Below, piece after piece: positions 17,001 to 25,816 of a DNA stretch of 64,000 bases. A program made the translations under genes and the position numbers. Each line of letters opens with the position of its first letter. The stretch's first letter is position 1. The DNA comes from Nocardioides sp. YR527 (GTDB lineage Bacteria > Actinomycetota > Actinomycetes > Propionibacteriales > Nocardioidaceae), in NCBI RefSeq assembly GCF_900101045.1, contig NZ_FNFN01000004.1:434001-498000 (forward strand). Direction: 5' to 3'. The notes under the pieces are model-generated. The model saw only the letters and a program-made list of their open reading frames with translations, was not told where the DNA came from and did no database searches.

Positions 17001-18659
17001 ATGGACGTACGCCGCATGATGCCGCCGTGGGCCCGCGGCTACGAGCGGCGGTGGCTGTGGCTCGACCTGCTCGCCGGGGTGACGATCACCGCCTACCTGG
17101 TGCCCCAGGTGATGGCGTACGCGGAGCTGGCCGGCCTCCCTCCCGAGACCGGGCTGTGGGCGTGCGTCGGGGCGATGGTGGTCTACGGGCTGCTGGGCAC
17201 CTCCCGGCTGCTCTCGGTCGGGCCGGAGTCGACCACCGCGCTGATGACGGCGGCGGCGATCGGCGCCATCCCGGCCGCGGCCCAGGACCCCGCCTCGTTC
17301 GCGGCCACGCTCGCGCTCGTGGTCGCCGCGATCTGCGTGGTGGGCTGGTTCCTGCGGGTCTCGGTGCTGGCCGAGCTCTTCTCGCGGCCGGTGCTGGTGG
17401 GCTACATGGCGGGGATCGCGGTGCTCATGGTCATCTCCCAGCTCGACAACCTCACCGGCGTCACGGTCACCGGCGACGGGGTGCTCGCGGAGCTGGGCAG
17501 CTTCTTCGGCAACCTCGACCAGGTCCACATACCCACGCTGCTGCTCGGTGGCGGCGCGGCCGCCGCGATGATCGCCGGCTCCCTGCTCGCCCCGCGTGCC
17601 CCGGTCGCGCTGATCGGGATGCTGGCCGCCGCCGCGCTGGTGGCACTGCTCGGCGAGGACTCCGGGTTGCGGCTGGTCGGCGAGATCCCGAGCCGGCCGC
17701 CCGCCCCGGGCCTCCCGGCGCTCGACCCGGACGCCATCGTATCGATGCTCGGCCCGGCGCTCGGCGTCGCCTTCGTGGGCTACACCGACAACATCCTCAC
17801 CGGCCGCGCCTTCGCCCGCCGCGGCGAACGCGTCGACGCGCGGCGCGAGCTGCTCGCCCTGGGCGGGGCCAACCTCGGGTCGGCGCTCGTGCACGGGTTC
17901 CCGGTGAGCAGCAGCGGCAGCCGGACCGCCATCGGCCACGCCGTGGGCGGGCGTACGCAGCTGACCTCGTACGTCGCCGCGGCCACCACTGTGGCCGCGG
18001 TGCTGCTCCTGGCGCCGGTGCTGGAGGCTTTCCCCGAGGCCGCGCTCGGAGCCGTGGTGGTCTACGCCGCCACCAAGCTGGTCGAGGTGGGCGAGCTGCG
18101 TCGTTTCGCCCGTTTCCGGCGCAGCGAGCTCGTCCTCGCCCTCGTCACGACGGTGGCCGTGCTCGTCGCCGGCGTGATGTGGGGCGTGCTGATCGCGGTC
18201 GGACTCTCCGTGCTCGACCTGCTGCGCCGGGTCGCACACCCGCACGACGCGGTCCTCGGCCACGTACCAGGGTTGGCGGGGATGCACGACGTGGACGACT
18301 ATCCCGACGCCGAGGAGGTGCCCGGCCTGCTCGTCTACCGCTACGACTCGCCGCTCTTCTTCGCCAACGCCGAGGACTTCCGCACCCGCGCGCTCGCCGC
18401 GGTCGAGGCTGCAGAGGGGGTGGAGTGGTTCCTGCTGAACGCCGAGGCGAACACCGAGGTCGACGTCACCGCGGTGGACGCGCTGGAGGCGCTGCGCACC
18501 TCGCTGAGCGAGCGAGGCATCGTTCTGGCGATCGCCAGGATCAAGCAGGACCTGCGCGACTCGCTGGCCCCCTCCGGCATCCTGGACCGGATCGGCGAGG
18601 AGCGGCTCTTCCCGACGCTCCCCACCGCCGTCGAGGCCTTCCGGGAGCGCGAGCGGTGA
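17001..18659 (+). CDS. SulP-family anion transporter with STAS domain
   Basis: A 552-residue membrane protein. Residues ~20-410 form the 14-segment SLC26/SulP core, including the GLPPETGLWA and GYTDNILTGR stretches; the C-terminal ~440-545 is a STAS domain. Family members carry sulfate, bicarbonate or dicarboxylates by proton or sodium symport; the substrate is not readable. SulP and USP genes often neighbour in DosR-regulon-type clusters of actinobacteria. Followed by a USP gene after a perfect DosR-type box. Confidence 0.9.
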   Translation: MDVRRMMPPWARGYERRWLWLDLLAGVTITAYLVPQVMAYAELAGLPPETGLWACVGAMVVYGLLGTSRLLSVGPESTTALMTAAAIGAIPAAAQDPASFAATLALVVAAICVVGWFLRVSVLAELFSRPVLVGYMAGIAVLMVISQLDNLTGVTVTGDGVLAELGSFFGNLDQVHIPTLLLGGGAAAAMIAGSLLAPRAPVALIGMLAAAALVALLGEDSGLRLVGEIPSRPPAPGLPALDPDAIVSMLGPALGVAFVGYTDNILTGRAFARRGERVDARRELLALGGANLGSALVHGFPVSSSGSRTAIGHAVGGRTQLTSYVAAATTVAAVLLLAPVLEAFPEAALGAVVVYAATKLVEVGELRRFARFRRSELVLALVTTVAVLVAGVMWGVLIAVGLSVLDLLRRVAHPHDAVLGHVPGLAGMHDVDDYPDAEEVPGLLVYRYDSPLFFANAEDFRTRALAAVEAAEGVEWFLLNAEANTEVDVTAVDALEALRTSLSERGIVLAIARIKQDLRDSLAPSGILDRIGEERLFPTLPTAVEAFRERER

Positions 18660-18664
18660 TGGGT

Positions 18665-18676
18665 GGACCAAGGTCC
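18665..18676 (+). promoter_or_regulatory. DosR-type box, perfect palindrome core
   Basis: GGACCAAGGTCC, the reverse-strand form of the boxes at 6481 and 7306, six bases after the sulP stop and 97 bases before the USP start at 18773. Confidence 0.65.
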
Positions 18677-18772
18677 TCGGGATCGACCTCCGACGTCCCT
18701 GCCCCGCGGCCTCGGGGCCGATGAGACTGGGCTCGAGGGACGGCGGGGTGCGTCGTGCCGTGAGGAGACGAC

Positions 18773-19720
18773 ATGAACGAGGACAACCGGATCCTGGTGG
18801 GCATCGACGGGGGAGAGGGCGGACGGGCCGCGATCGCGTACGCGGCTGCCGAGGCGGGCTTGGACGACGCTGATCTCTGGCTCGTCCACGCGACCCCGTC
18901 GGCGCCGGTCTATCCGTACTCCATGTTCGGCGACGAGGTCCGCCGGGCCGGGAACCAGCTGCTGAAGAGGGCCACCGATGAAGCCGTCGCCTATGTCGGA
19001 TCCGAGCGCGTGACGGCCACCCTCCTGCAGAGCTCGGTCGTCCCCGGTCTGGTCCACTGCGCTGCCGCCTCCCGGCTGGTGGTGCTCGGTGACGATCGCC
19101 GGAAGGGCCTGGAGCGCATCATGACCGGGTCGGTCACGAACCGGGTTGCGGGCCATGCGCCGGTCCCGGTCGTGGTGGTGCCCAGCGGCTGGTCGGCCGA
19201 GTATCCGGCTCGCAGGGTGGTCGTCGCGGTCAAGGACTGCAGGAGCTCGGCCGGGCTGCTCGCCCAGGCACTGAGGCACGCGGCTGACCGGGCCGCAGAG
19301 CTGGTCGTGCTCCATGCCTGGCAGCTCGACACGGTCTACGACGACATGACCGTGGCCCACCTCGACATGAGCGATTGGGAGGACACCACCCGCCGCACTC
19401 TGGACGACGCGCTGGGTAGCGCCCGTGGCCGGGTCCCGCACTCCGCGGACGTGGACGTCCGGATCGAGGTCCGCCACGGCCAGCCGGCCAGGGAGATCAC
19501 CGAGGAGACCAGGAATGCCGATCTCCTGGTCATCGGCCGCCGCCGCCACTCCTTCCCTCTGGGTCATCTGGGCAGCACCGGCCGCGCGGTCATCCGCGAG
19601 AGCAGCTGCCCGGTGGAGGTCCAGCCGCCGACCCCCGACGTCTTGACGGTCGAGGACCTCGTCCTCGAGCGCGAGGGTCGATTCGAGAGGGCCGGCGCGG
19701 ACCCGGCCTCCGTCGTCTGA
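18773..19720 (+). CDS. Universal stress protein, two UspA domains
   Basis: A 315-residue cytoplasmic protein with tandem UspA domains (~5-145 and ~155-290). The second carries the ATP loop GRRRHSFPLGHLGST; the first has the looser GDDRRKGLERIMTGS. Tandem USPs of this size are the most numerous DosR-regulon products in mycobacteria and are thought to bind ATP and slow growth. GAGGAGAC precedes the start. Preceded by a perfect DosR-type box. Confidence 0.9.
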   Translation: MNEDNRILVGIDGGEGGRAAIAYAAAEAGLDDADLWLVHATPSAPVYPYSMFGDEVRRAGNQLLKRATDEAVAYVGSERVTATLLQSSVVPGLVHCAAASRLVVLGDDRRKGLERIMTGSVTNRVAGHAPVPVVVVPSGWSAEYPARRVVVAVKDCRSSAGLLAQALRHAADRAAELVVLHAWQLDTVYDDMTVAHLDMSDWEDTTRRTLDDALGSARGRVPHSADVDVRIEVRHGQPAREITEETRNADLLVIGRRRHSFPLGHLGSTGRAVIRESSCPVEVQPPTPDVLTVEDLVLEREGRFERAGADPASVV

Positions 19721-19760
19721 ACAGACCCATGGTGTTAGTTACCAGGATGGCGGGATCTCG

Positions 19761-19925
19761 ATGACGTTCATCTGGTTCATCATCTGGCTCATCGCGAACA
19801 ACGTGGGCGCGAACGAGCCGCTCCAGGCCGACCCGGTCAATGTGTGGACGGGCACCCTGATCCTGGCGGTCGCCCTCGATCTCGCCGGAGCGCACGCGGC
19901 GACGGTGTCGAGGCGAGACAGGTGA
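19761..19925 (+). CDS. Small membrane protein (54 aa)
   Basis: Reads MTFIWFIIWLIANNVGANEP at the start, then a short polar stretch and a second hydrophobic helix before ending in RRDR. Two membrane-spanning hydrophobic segments are seen. The stop TGA lies inside the GTG start of the next gene (GTGA), so the two are translationally coupled, which supports it being real despite its size. No family is recognised. It follows a USP gene within the dormancy cluster. Confidence 0.6.
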   Translation: MTFIWFIIWLIANNVGANEPLQADPVNVWTGTLILAVALDLAGAHAATVSRRDR

Positions 19926-20356
19926 GTGGGCCGGGCGACGGTGCGAGCGTCGAGATGCCGGCGTGGCGGCGTACGACGGGTGTCCTCGCCGGGCTGACCG
20001 CCGCTGCGGCGACGGTCGGATCGGTCCAGCTGCTCACCGGCACCTTCACACCACCCGTCAGCGACCTGAGACCGCTGGGCCTGGACTCGTGGGCGCTGCC
20101 TGGACTGGCGCTGGCGGCGAGTGTCGCGGTTCCGTGCGCCGCCACCGCTGTCCTGTCTTGGCGCCGGTCGAGGTGGATGGGGCCCGCGGCGATCGGAGCC
20201 GGCTCACTGCTGGCTGTCGAGCTGATGGTCCAGCTGCCGTTCGTCGGGCGAGACCCGCTTCAGGGAGTCATGGCGGTCGTCGCGGCGTCCTTGGTCGGCA
20301 TCGGGTGGTCGAGCGCCCGGAGATCGGGCATGACGGGCCGGCCGGCGCCGAGCTGA
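19922..20356 (+). CDS. Small polytopic membrane protein, unknown
   Basis: A 144-residue protein with a GTG start overlapping the preceding small gene by four bases. Four hydrophobic segments are visible (from about VLAGLTAAAATVGS to GVMAVVAASLVGIG). No conserved motif is recognised. A longer frame from 19844 is possible but would run through the upstream gene. The pair may form a small membrane complex; this is inferred only from coupling. Confidence 0.65.
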   Translation: MSGPGDGASVEMPAWRRTTGVLAGLTAAAATVGSVQLLTGTFTPPVSDLRPLGLDSWALPGLALAASVAVPCAATAVLSWRRSRWMGPAAIGAGSLLAVELMVQLPFVGRDPLQGVMAVVAASLVGIGWSSARRSGMTGRPAPS

Positions 20357-20375
20357 GCCGGCCAGGTCGAGGCGG

Positions 20376-20639
20376 TCAGCGTGGTCCGGCGATCTGCCGT
20401 GCCCGCAGTGTCGCCGTGCGCCGTTCGTACTCGTCCTCGTCGATCTCGCCGCGCGCCAGGCGCATCGCGAGCACATCCTCGGGCGTGCTCGGTGCTCCGG
20501 CCGGCGGCCGCTCGTCGCGGAGGAGCCTACGACCGACCACGATGGCCGTGGCGATGATCAATCCCCAGAAAAGGATCATGCTGATGGTCATCAGGGCATA
20601 GGCCCAGCCGTTCATTCCCGAGCCGTACCAGTACATCAT
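20376..20639 (-). CDS. Small SHOCT-domain membrane protein
   Basis: An 87-residue protein: MMYWYGSGMNGWAY start, one membrane helix (~12-35), a basic segment, then the SHOCT motif (RLARGEIDEDEYERR). AAGGAG lies six bases before the ATG at 20639. Its layout matches the 75-residue protein at 12484-12711. It stands alone and divergent from the gene at 20801, sharing that promoter region with a DosR-type box. Confidence 0.78.
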   Translation of the reverse strand: MMYWYGSGMNGWAYALMTISMILFWGLIIATAIVVGRRLLRDERPPAGAPSTPEDVLAMRLARGEIDEDEYERRTATLRARQIAGPR

Positions 20640-20729
20640 CGCGAGCTCCTTCGTCGCCTCCGAACCGAATGCCCCGACAGTGCGCCCTGCGGGGGAGACC
20701 CAGCGAGTGGCCAACGACTGACGGTGTCG

Positions 20730-20741
20730 GGGCCTTGGTCC
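20730..20741 (+). promoter_or_regulatory. DosR-type box
   Basis: GGGCCTTGGTCC, one base from the perfect core, inside a longer GGGG...CCC palindrome (20729-20742). It lies 59 bases before the gene at 20801 and about 90 bases from the divergent SHOCT gene. Confidence 0.62.
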
Positions 20742-20800
20742 CGGACCGGGAGGAATCGTGGCCCCTCCGCCCGGCCCCGGCCTGCCGGGAAAGTGACCTC

Positions 20801-21508
20801 ATGAGACGTTGGGTGTGGGCCGCTGTGCTGGGCCTGGTGGTCGGTTGCGGTGTGGCCGCGCTGATGGCGTGGTCGGTGCCCATGACCCTCGGGTGGTGGA
20901 CGGGTGGGAGCTTCGTCACCTTCACGATGCTGATGTGCCTCGGGCCCGAGGAGAGGTCGATCCCGTGGCCCGCCCTGCTCAGCAGGAGCCTGCTGTGGCC
21001 GAGCGCCGCGCTGGCCGCCGCAGGGCTCGTCCTCGCGCTCGGTCTGACCAGCGCACTGCTGGTGATGACGGCGGGGTTGGCCTCTGCCTGGGAACTGGGA
21101 TGGCTCGGCTGGCCGCCGCGCACCGATCGACTGCCGAAGAGCCGCCACCGGTTCACCGGGCGGAGGTCGCGCGCAGGACCGGTGGCAGGACCGGTGGCCG
21201 AAGCCGTCGGACCCCAGGCGGTCGACCCGGTGGAGGCCGTCTTGGCGGTCACCGACGGGCTGACCGACACAGACCTGTGCAGGGCCTGGCGATCCAGCTA
21301 CGTCGCCCTCGACCGGGTCACGGACCTGCGCGCGAAGCTGCGCGCGGTCGAGATCCGCGAGGTGCTCCTCGACGAGCTCGAGCGGCGAGACGCGCGAGGA
21401 CTGGAGGCGTGGTTCCGCTCCGGTGCCCGGGCGGCGGGTGGCCCGGAGCGCTTTCTCCGGCGTGCGGCGCCGGGTGGTGACGAAGCGCGCACCGAGCCTC
21501 AGGCCTGA
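20801..21508 (+). CDS. Membrane protein with cytoplasmic C-terminal domain, unknown
   Basis: A 235-residue protein. Four hydrophobic segments lie in the first ~110 residues, followed by a cytoplasmic, charged region (~115-235) with helical pattern LCRAWRSSYVAL and LRAVEIREVLLDELERRD. The C-terminal part resembles small helical domains attached to dormancy-regulon membrane proteins, but no family is named with confidence. The DosR-type box 59 bases upstream puts it in the regulon. Confidence 0.7.
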   Translation: MRRWVWAAVLGLVVGCGVAALMAWSVPMTLGWWTGGSFVTFTMLMCLGPEERSIPWPALLSRSLLWPSAALAAAGLVLALGLTSALLVMTAGLASAWELGWLGWPPRTDRLPKSRHRFTGRRSRAGPVAGPVAEAVGPQAVDPVEAVLAVTDGLTDTDLCRAWRSSYVALDRVTDLRAKLRAVEIREVLLDELERRDARGLEAWFRSGARAAGGPERFLRRAAPGGDEARTEPQA

Positions 21509-21520
21509 GGACCTTCGACC
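21509..21520 (+). promoter_or_regulatory. DosR-type box (moderate)
   Basis: GGACCTTCGACC matches 10 of 12 positions of the core, just after the stop of the preceding gene and 91 bases before the USP start at 21612. Confidence 0.5.
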
Positions 21521-21611
21521 CGACCTGCCCGACCTACGTCCCTGGCCCCGCGCGCACGTGCGGGATTCGCTTGAGACCACAGGAGCGATCACGCGATGGA
21601 GGGACCTATAC

Positions 21612-22559
21612 ATGACCGCGACCTCGAGTCCGGGCTGGCCGACCACTGTGAGTGGGGAGCCCTCGGGTCGACTGGCCCATCCACCACTGCCGCTGGAACC
21701 GAGGGTCGTGGTCGGCGTGGACGGCTCCGAGGCCAACCGGGCCGCGGTGTCCTACGCGATCGCGGAGGTGGCAGCTTCTGGCCGGCCGCTCGTGCCGATC
21801 GGCGCCGTTCGGCATCCGGTGCGGCACCAGGACGGCGCTGTTGACGGGCGCCTCTGGCCCGTGCTGGGGCGGATCGAGCGCCAGGTCGAGGCTGCCCATG
21901 CCGACGTCCGGACGGTGTCGCTGATCGAGTTCGACCACCCGGTGCCGGCGCTGCTCGGATACGCGGACGTGGAGGATCTGCTGGTCGTCGGCAAGCGTGG
22001 TCTCGGGGGCTCTCATCGGTTCCAGGTCGGATCGACGGCGATGAGAGTCGCCGGACGGGCCCTCGGGACAGTGGTGGTCGTGCCACCCGGTTGGAGCCCT
22101 GCGGACCACGTCGGAGGACCGGTCGTCGTCGGCGTGGACCCGGACGGTCTCCATGAGCCGGTGATGCGCGCCGCGTTCGAGCGCGCCCGCCGCGACCAGC
22201 TCGAGCTGGTGGTGATGCACTCGGTCAACCTGCATCCCGTGCTCGTGTGGGACCCGACCGTCAACGCACCGCTCGTACGAGACGGACAGGAACGCAGCAG
22301 CATGGATCTCGAGGCGGAGATCAAGCCGTTGCAAGAGGAGTATCCGCAGGTCCGGGTCACGATCGAGCGCGACCGTGGCGACGCCGCCGGCATCATCTCG
22401 GACCGGTCGATCGGCGCTCAGCTGATCGTGCTCGGACGACGCCATGACGCGCGTGGCACCTGGGGCCTCGGTCCGGTCGCGCGCGAGGTGATCCACAACG
22501 CCGAGGTGCCTGTCGCCGTGGTGCCCTGTCACTCCGACCCGGTCGACCGAGGCGGCTGA
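21612..22559 (+). CDS. Universal stress protein, two UspA domains
   Basis: A 315-residue tandem USP. The first domain (~30-165) has a perfect ATP loop, GKRGLGGSHRFQVGS. The second (~175-305) has a degenerate loop, GRRHDARGTWGLGPV. So only one half may bind nucleotide, the reverse of the USP at 18773. GGAGGG lies about eight bases before the start. Likely a DosR-regulon member with its own box upstream. Confidence 0.9.
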   Translation: MTATSSPGWPTTVSGEPSGRLAHPPLPLEPRVVVGVDGSEANRAAVSYAIAEVAASGRPLVPIGAVRHPVRHQDGAVDGRLWPVLGRIERQVEAAHADVRTVSLIEFDHPVPALLGYADVEDLLVVGKRGLGGSHRFQVGSTAMRVAGRALGTVVVVPPGWSPADHVGGPVVVGVDPDGLHEPVMRAAFERARRDQLELVVMHSVNLHPVLVWDPTVNAPLVRDGQERSSMDLEAEIKPLQEEYPQVRVTIERDRGDAAGIISDRSIGAQLIVLGRRHDARGTWGLGPVAREVIHNAEVPVAVVPCHSDPVDRGG

Positions 22560-22660
22560 ATCGGCGCCTGGAGTGTGGCGATGACGAGCATGTGAGTGGC
22601 CGAAGAGCCTCCGGAGAGCCGGCCACAGGGGGTGGGCCGGACCCGGGGAAGGCGCTCGGT

Positions 22661-22685
22661 AGGGACTGTTTACGCATCGGTCCCT
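22661..22685. repeat. Inverted repeat, 6-bp arms
   Basis: AGGGAC (22661-22666) and GTCCCT (22680-22685), extendable to nine pairs with one mismatch (GG-T-AGGGAC / GTCCCT-G-CC). No T-tract follows. Could be a hairpin or a regulator site. Confidence 0.45.
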
Positions 22686-22750
22686 GCCGAGCGGTTGGCG
22701 GCGATCCCGTCCTCGTGCACACGTGGAGGTCGACCGTCCTGAGGCGCCGG

Positions 22751-22762
22751 GGACGAAGGGCC
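22751..22762 (+). promoter_or_regulatory. DosR-type box (moderate)
   Basis: GGACGAAGGGCC, 10 of 12 positions, 98 bases before the DoxX-type gene. Confidence 0.42.
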
Positions 22763-22860
22763 TGCCCTGGGCGGACCCCGTTCCCTCGCCGCGACGGCCT
22801 CGGCGGAGGTTGGCTGAAGGCGTCCGGCCACGACCGGCCGGCGTGACCGTGGGAGGAACC

Positions 22861-23448
22861 ATGACTTCAATCTCCACACCAGGCTCGGCGACAACGCTGC
22901 CCGGGCACTACCCGATGCCCGCGGCTCGGTTGCTGGCGGTGCTGAGGATCGCCTTCGGGCTCACCTTCTTGTGGGCCTTCTTCGACAAGCTGCTCGCGCT
23001 GGGCTTCCACACCGGCGCGATCACCAACGAGGCGGGCACCCGCACCGGCATCGACTTCTTCGCCGAGGGCCAGGCCTGGATCAACGGGGGCAGCCCGACC
23101 GAGGGCTACCTGTCGAACGTGCCCGAGCACAACTGGCTGCAGGGCATGTGGAACGACATGGCCGGTGTGTGGTGGGTCGACTGGCTGTTCATGATCGGCC
23201 TGCTGGGGGTGGGCCTCACGCTCACGCTCGGGATCGGGATGCGGGTCGGGGCCATCGCCGGCGCGGCGATGTACACACTGATGTGGTTCTCCAGCTTCCC
23301 GCTGGAGCAGAACCCGATCATCGACGACCACCTGCTCGGTGCCCTGACCGTCGGCGTGCTGGCGCTGACGTACGCCGGGGACACCTGGGGCTTCGGCAAG
23401 CAGTGGGCGCGGGTACCGGTCGTGATGCATCACGGATGGCTGCGATGA
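22861..23448 (+). CDS. DoxX-family membrane protein
   Basis: A 195-residue protein with four hydrophobic helices and the DoxX-like R-x-A-x-G-x-x-F-L start (LRIAFGLTFLWAFFDKLLAL). An inserted loop with NEAGTRTGIDFF and W-rich stretches lies between helices 1 and 2, seen in the larger actinobacterial members. DoxX proteins are tied to quinone/thiosulfate redox steps, but no reaction is established for this subtype. It ends ten bases before the PEP synthase start, so the two are probably one transcript. Confidence 0.82.
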   Translation: MTSISTPGSATTLPGHYPMPAARLLAVLRIAFGLTFLWAFFDKLLALGFHTGAITNEAGTRTGIDFFAEGQAWINGGSPTEGYLSNVPEHNWLQGMWNDMAGVWWVDWLFMIGLLGVGLTLTLGIGMRVGAIAGAAMYTLMWFSSFPLEQNPIIDDHLLGALTVGVLALTYAGDTWGFGKQWARVPVVMHHGWLR

Positions 23449-23458
23449 CGGCCGGATC

Positions 23459-25813
23459 ATGAGCCACCTGCGTACCTTCGCCGAGATCGGCATCGACGAC
23501 GTTCCCCTCGTCGGCGGCAAGAACGCCTCTCTGGGTGAGATGTATCGACGCCTCCGAGATCGCGATATCCGGGTGCCGGACGGGTTTGCCGTCACGGCCG
23601 ACGGCTATCGCCACTTCCTGGGTGAGTCGGGGATCGGCTCCTCGCTGGTGACGGTCTTCGCCGATCTCGACGTCGATGACCGCAAGAACCTCGCCGAGCG
23701 GTCGGCCCGGGCGCGGGGTCTGCTGCTCGACGGGGAGCTTCCCCGGGACCTGGCCGAGGAGATCGTGGCGGGCTACCAGGCGCTGCAGCAGGAGTACGGC
23801 CATGACGTCGCGCTCGCCGTCCGCTCCTCGGCGACCGCCGAGGACCTGCCGGACGCGAGCTTCGCCGGACAGCACGAGACGTTCCTCCACGTCCAGGATG
23901 AGGAGGCGCTGCTCGACGCCGTACGCCGCTGCTTCGCCTCTCTCTTCACCGACCGGGCAGTGGACTACCGCGCCCGGCACGGCTACGACCAGCTCTCGGT
24001 GGCGCTCTCGGTCGGGGTGATGAAGATGGTGCGGTCAGACCTCGCCTGCTCGGGAGTCACTTTCACGCTCGACACGGAGTCGGGATTCAGGGACGTCGTG
24101 TTCGTGACCGGTTCCTACGGCCTGGGGGAGAACGTCGTCCAGGGCCTGGTCGAGCCGGACGAGTTCTACGTGCACAAGCCGACCTACGCCGCCGGCCACC
24201 GCGCCGTGCTGAGCCGACACCTCGGCAGCAAGGCGGTGCGCATGGTCCTGGGGGAGACCGAGCCGGTGCGGGAGGAGCCCACCCCGCCGCGCGACCGCGG
24301 CCGCTTCTGCCTCTCCGACGAGGAGGTGCTCGAGCTGGCCGGCTCGGCCATGACCATCGAACGCCACTACGGCAGACCCATGGACATCGAATGGGCCAAG
24401 GACGGCACCGACGGGCTGCTGTACGTCGTCCAGGCGCGGCCCGAGACGGTCGCCGCCAGGAGACGGCCGGCAGCGACGACCCGCTATGTGGTCGAGGCAC
24501 ACGGCGACCTGCTCACGACCGGCCGCGCGGTCGGTGCCAAGGTCGCGGCCGGACCGGCGCGGATCGTCCGCGGCGCCGGGGAGGACGAAGGCTTCATGCC
24601 CGGCGACGTGTTGGTGGCACCCAGCACCAGCCCCGACTGGGAGCCGCTGATGAAGATCGCCTCCGCGGTCGTCACCGAGCACGGCGGCCGCACCTGCCAC
24701 GCCGCGATCGTCGCCCGCGAGCTCGGCATCCCGGCCGTGGTCGGCACCGGAGACGCCACCCGCACGATCACCGACGACGAGTTGGTCACGGTCTCCTGCG
24801 CCGAGGGGGACGACGGCCGTGTCTACCGCGGCCGGGCGGACTTCCGCACGATCGAGGTCGCCGGCGACATGACCGCGCGCCCACGTACGCATGTCATGCT
24901 CAATCTCGGCAACCCCGGGATCGCGTTCGAGTCCTCCTTCCTGCCCAACGACGGGGTCGGGCTGGCACGGATGGAGTTCGTCCTCGCCGAGCACGTCCGC
25001 GTGCACCCGATCGCCGCGCTCCACCCCGAGCGCATCGCCGACGCCCGCCAACGGGCCGAGGTCGAGCGCCTCGTCGGCGGCGACGGCGCGGCGTACGTCG
25101 TCGAGAGACTCGCCGAGGGGATCGGCACGATCGCGGCCGCGTTCCACCCCAAGCCCGTCGTCGTTCGGCTCTCCGACTTCAAGACCAACGAGTACGCGGC
25201 ACTTCTCGGCGGCGCGGCCTTCGAGCCGGCCGAGGCCAACCCGATGCTCGGCTTCCGGGGTGCCGCCCGCTACGCCCACCCCGCCTACACCGAGGGCTTC
25301 GCCCTCGAGTGCGCCGCGCTGCGCCGGGTGCGCGAGACGATGGGCCTGGAGAACGTCGTCGTCATGGTGCCGTTCGTACGTCGGCTCGACGAGGCCGACC
25401 GCGTGCTGGCCCGGATGGCCGAGCTCGGGCTGCGCCGCGGCGAGCACGGGCTGAAGGTCTACGCGATGTGCGAGATCCCGGCCAACGTCATCCTCGTCGA
25501 CGACTTCGCGCAGAGGTTCGACGGGTTCTCGATCGGCAGCAACGACCTGACGCAGCTGACCCTCGGGGTCGACCGGGACAGCGAGCTGGTCGACTTCGAC
25601 TACGACGAGCGTGACCCGGCGGTGCAGAGGATGATCCGCCTGGCAGTCGAGGGCTGTCGCCGCAACGGCATCCACTCCGGCATCTGCGGCCAGGCCCCCT
25701 CAGACCACCCGGAGGTCGTCCGTGCGCTGGTCGGGCTGGGGATCGACTCGATCAGCGTCACCCCGGACTCGGTCCTCGCCGTCACCCGGACGGTCCTGGC
25801 CGCGGAGGGCTGA
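23459..25813 (+). CDS. ppsA: Phosphoenolpyruvate synthase
   Basis: A 784-residue enzyme making PEP from pyruvate and ATP (EC 2.7.9.2). The N-terminal ATP-grasp part starts with GGKNASLGEM and has VRSSATAEDLPDASFAGQ. The swivelling domain carries the phospho-histidine in GGRTCHAAIVARELG. The C-terminal barrel has GLARMEFV and IGSNDLTQLTLG for PEP binding. Length matches PpsA rather than pyruvate phosphate dikinase (about 880). It is followed after three bases by the GNAT-acyl-CoA synthetase. Confidence 0.94.
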   Translation: MSHLRTFAEIGIDDVPLVGGKNASLGEMYRRLRDRDIRVPDGFAVTADGYRHFLGESGIGSSLVTVFADLDVDDRKNLAERSARARGLLLDGELPRDLAEEIVAGYQALQQEYGHDVALAVRSSATAEDLPDASFAGQHETFLHVQDEEALLDAVRRCFASLFTDRAVDYRARHGYDQLSVALSVGVMKMVRSDLACSGVTFTLDTESGFRDVVFVTGSYGLGENVVQGLVEPDEFYVHKPTYAAGHRAVLSRHLGSKAVRMVLGETEPVREEPTPPRDRGRFCLSDEEVLELAGSAMTIERHYGRPMDIEWAKDGTDGLLYVVQARPETVAARRRPAATTRYVVEAHGDLLTTGRAVGAKVAAGPARIVRGAGEDEGFMPGDVLVAPSTSPDWEPLMKIASAVVTEHGGRTCHAAIVARELGIPAVVGTGDATRTITDDELVTVSCAEGDDGRVYRGRADFRTIEVAGDMTARPRTHVMLNLGNPGIAFESSFLPNDGVGLARMEFVLAEHVRVHPIAALHPERIADARQRAEVERLVGGDGAAYVVERLAEGIGTIAAAFHPKPVVVRLSDFKTNEYAALLGGAAFEPAEANPMLGFRGAARYAHPAYTEGFALECAALRRVRETMGLENVVVMVPFVRRLDEADRVLARMAELGLRRGEHGLKVYAMCEIPANVILVDDFAQRFDGFSIGSNDLTQLTLGVDRDSELVDFDYDERDPAVQRMIRLAVEGCRRNGIHSGICGQAPSDHPEVVRALVGLGIDSISVTPDSVLAVTRTVLAAEG

Positions 25814-25816
25814 GCC

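Larger units (their letters stand above)
22560..22860. other. 301-bp intergenic region with dyads
   Basis: No supported coding frame. It contains a 6-bp inverted repeat AGGGAC...GTCCCT with a 13-base loop (22661-22685), which could be a terminator-like hairpin for the USP or a spaced pair of half-sites, and a DosR-like box at 22751-22762. The ribosome site GTGGGAGGAACC before doxX closes it. Confidence 0.5.

Noticed and set aside
16953..18671. Minus-strand frame over SulP
   Set aside because: Composition His/Gly/Asp/Arg-rich, mirror of a transporter; no domain.
24035..25675. Minus-strand frame over ppsA
   Set aside because: Antisense shadow of a gene with all catalytic motifs.
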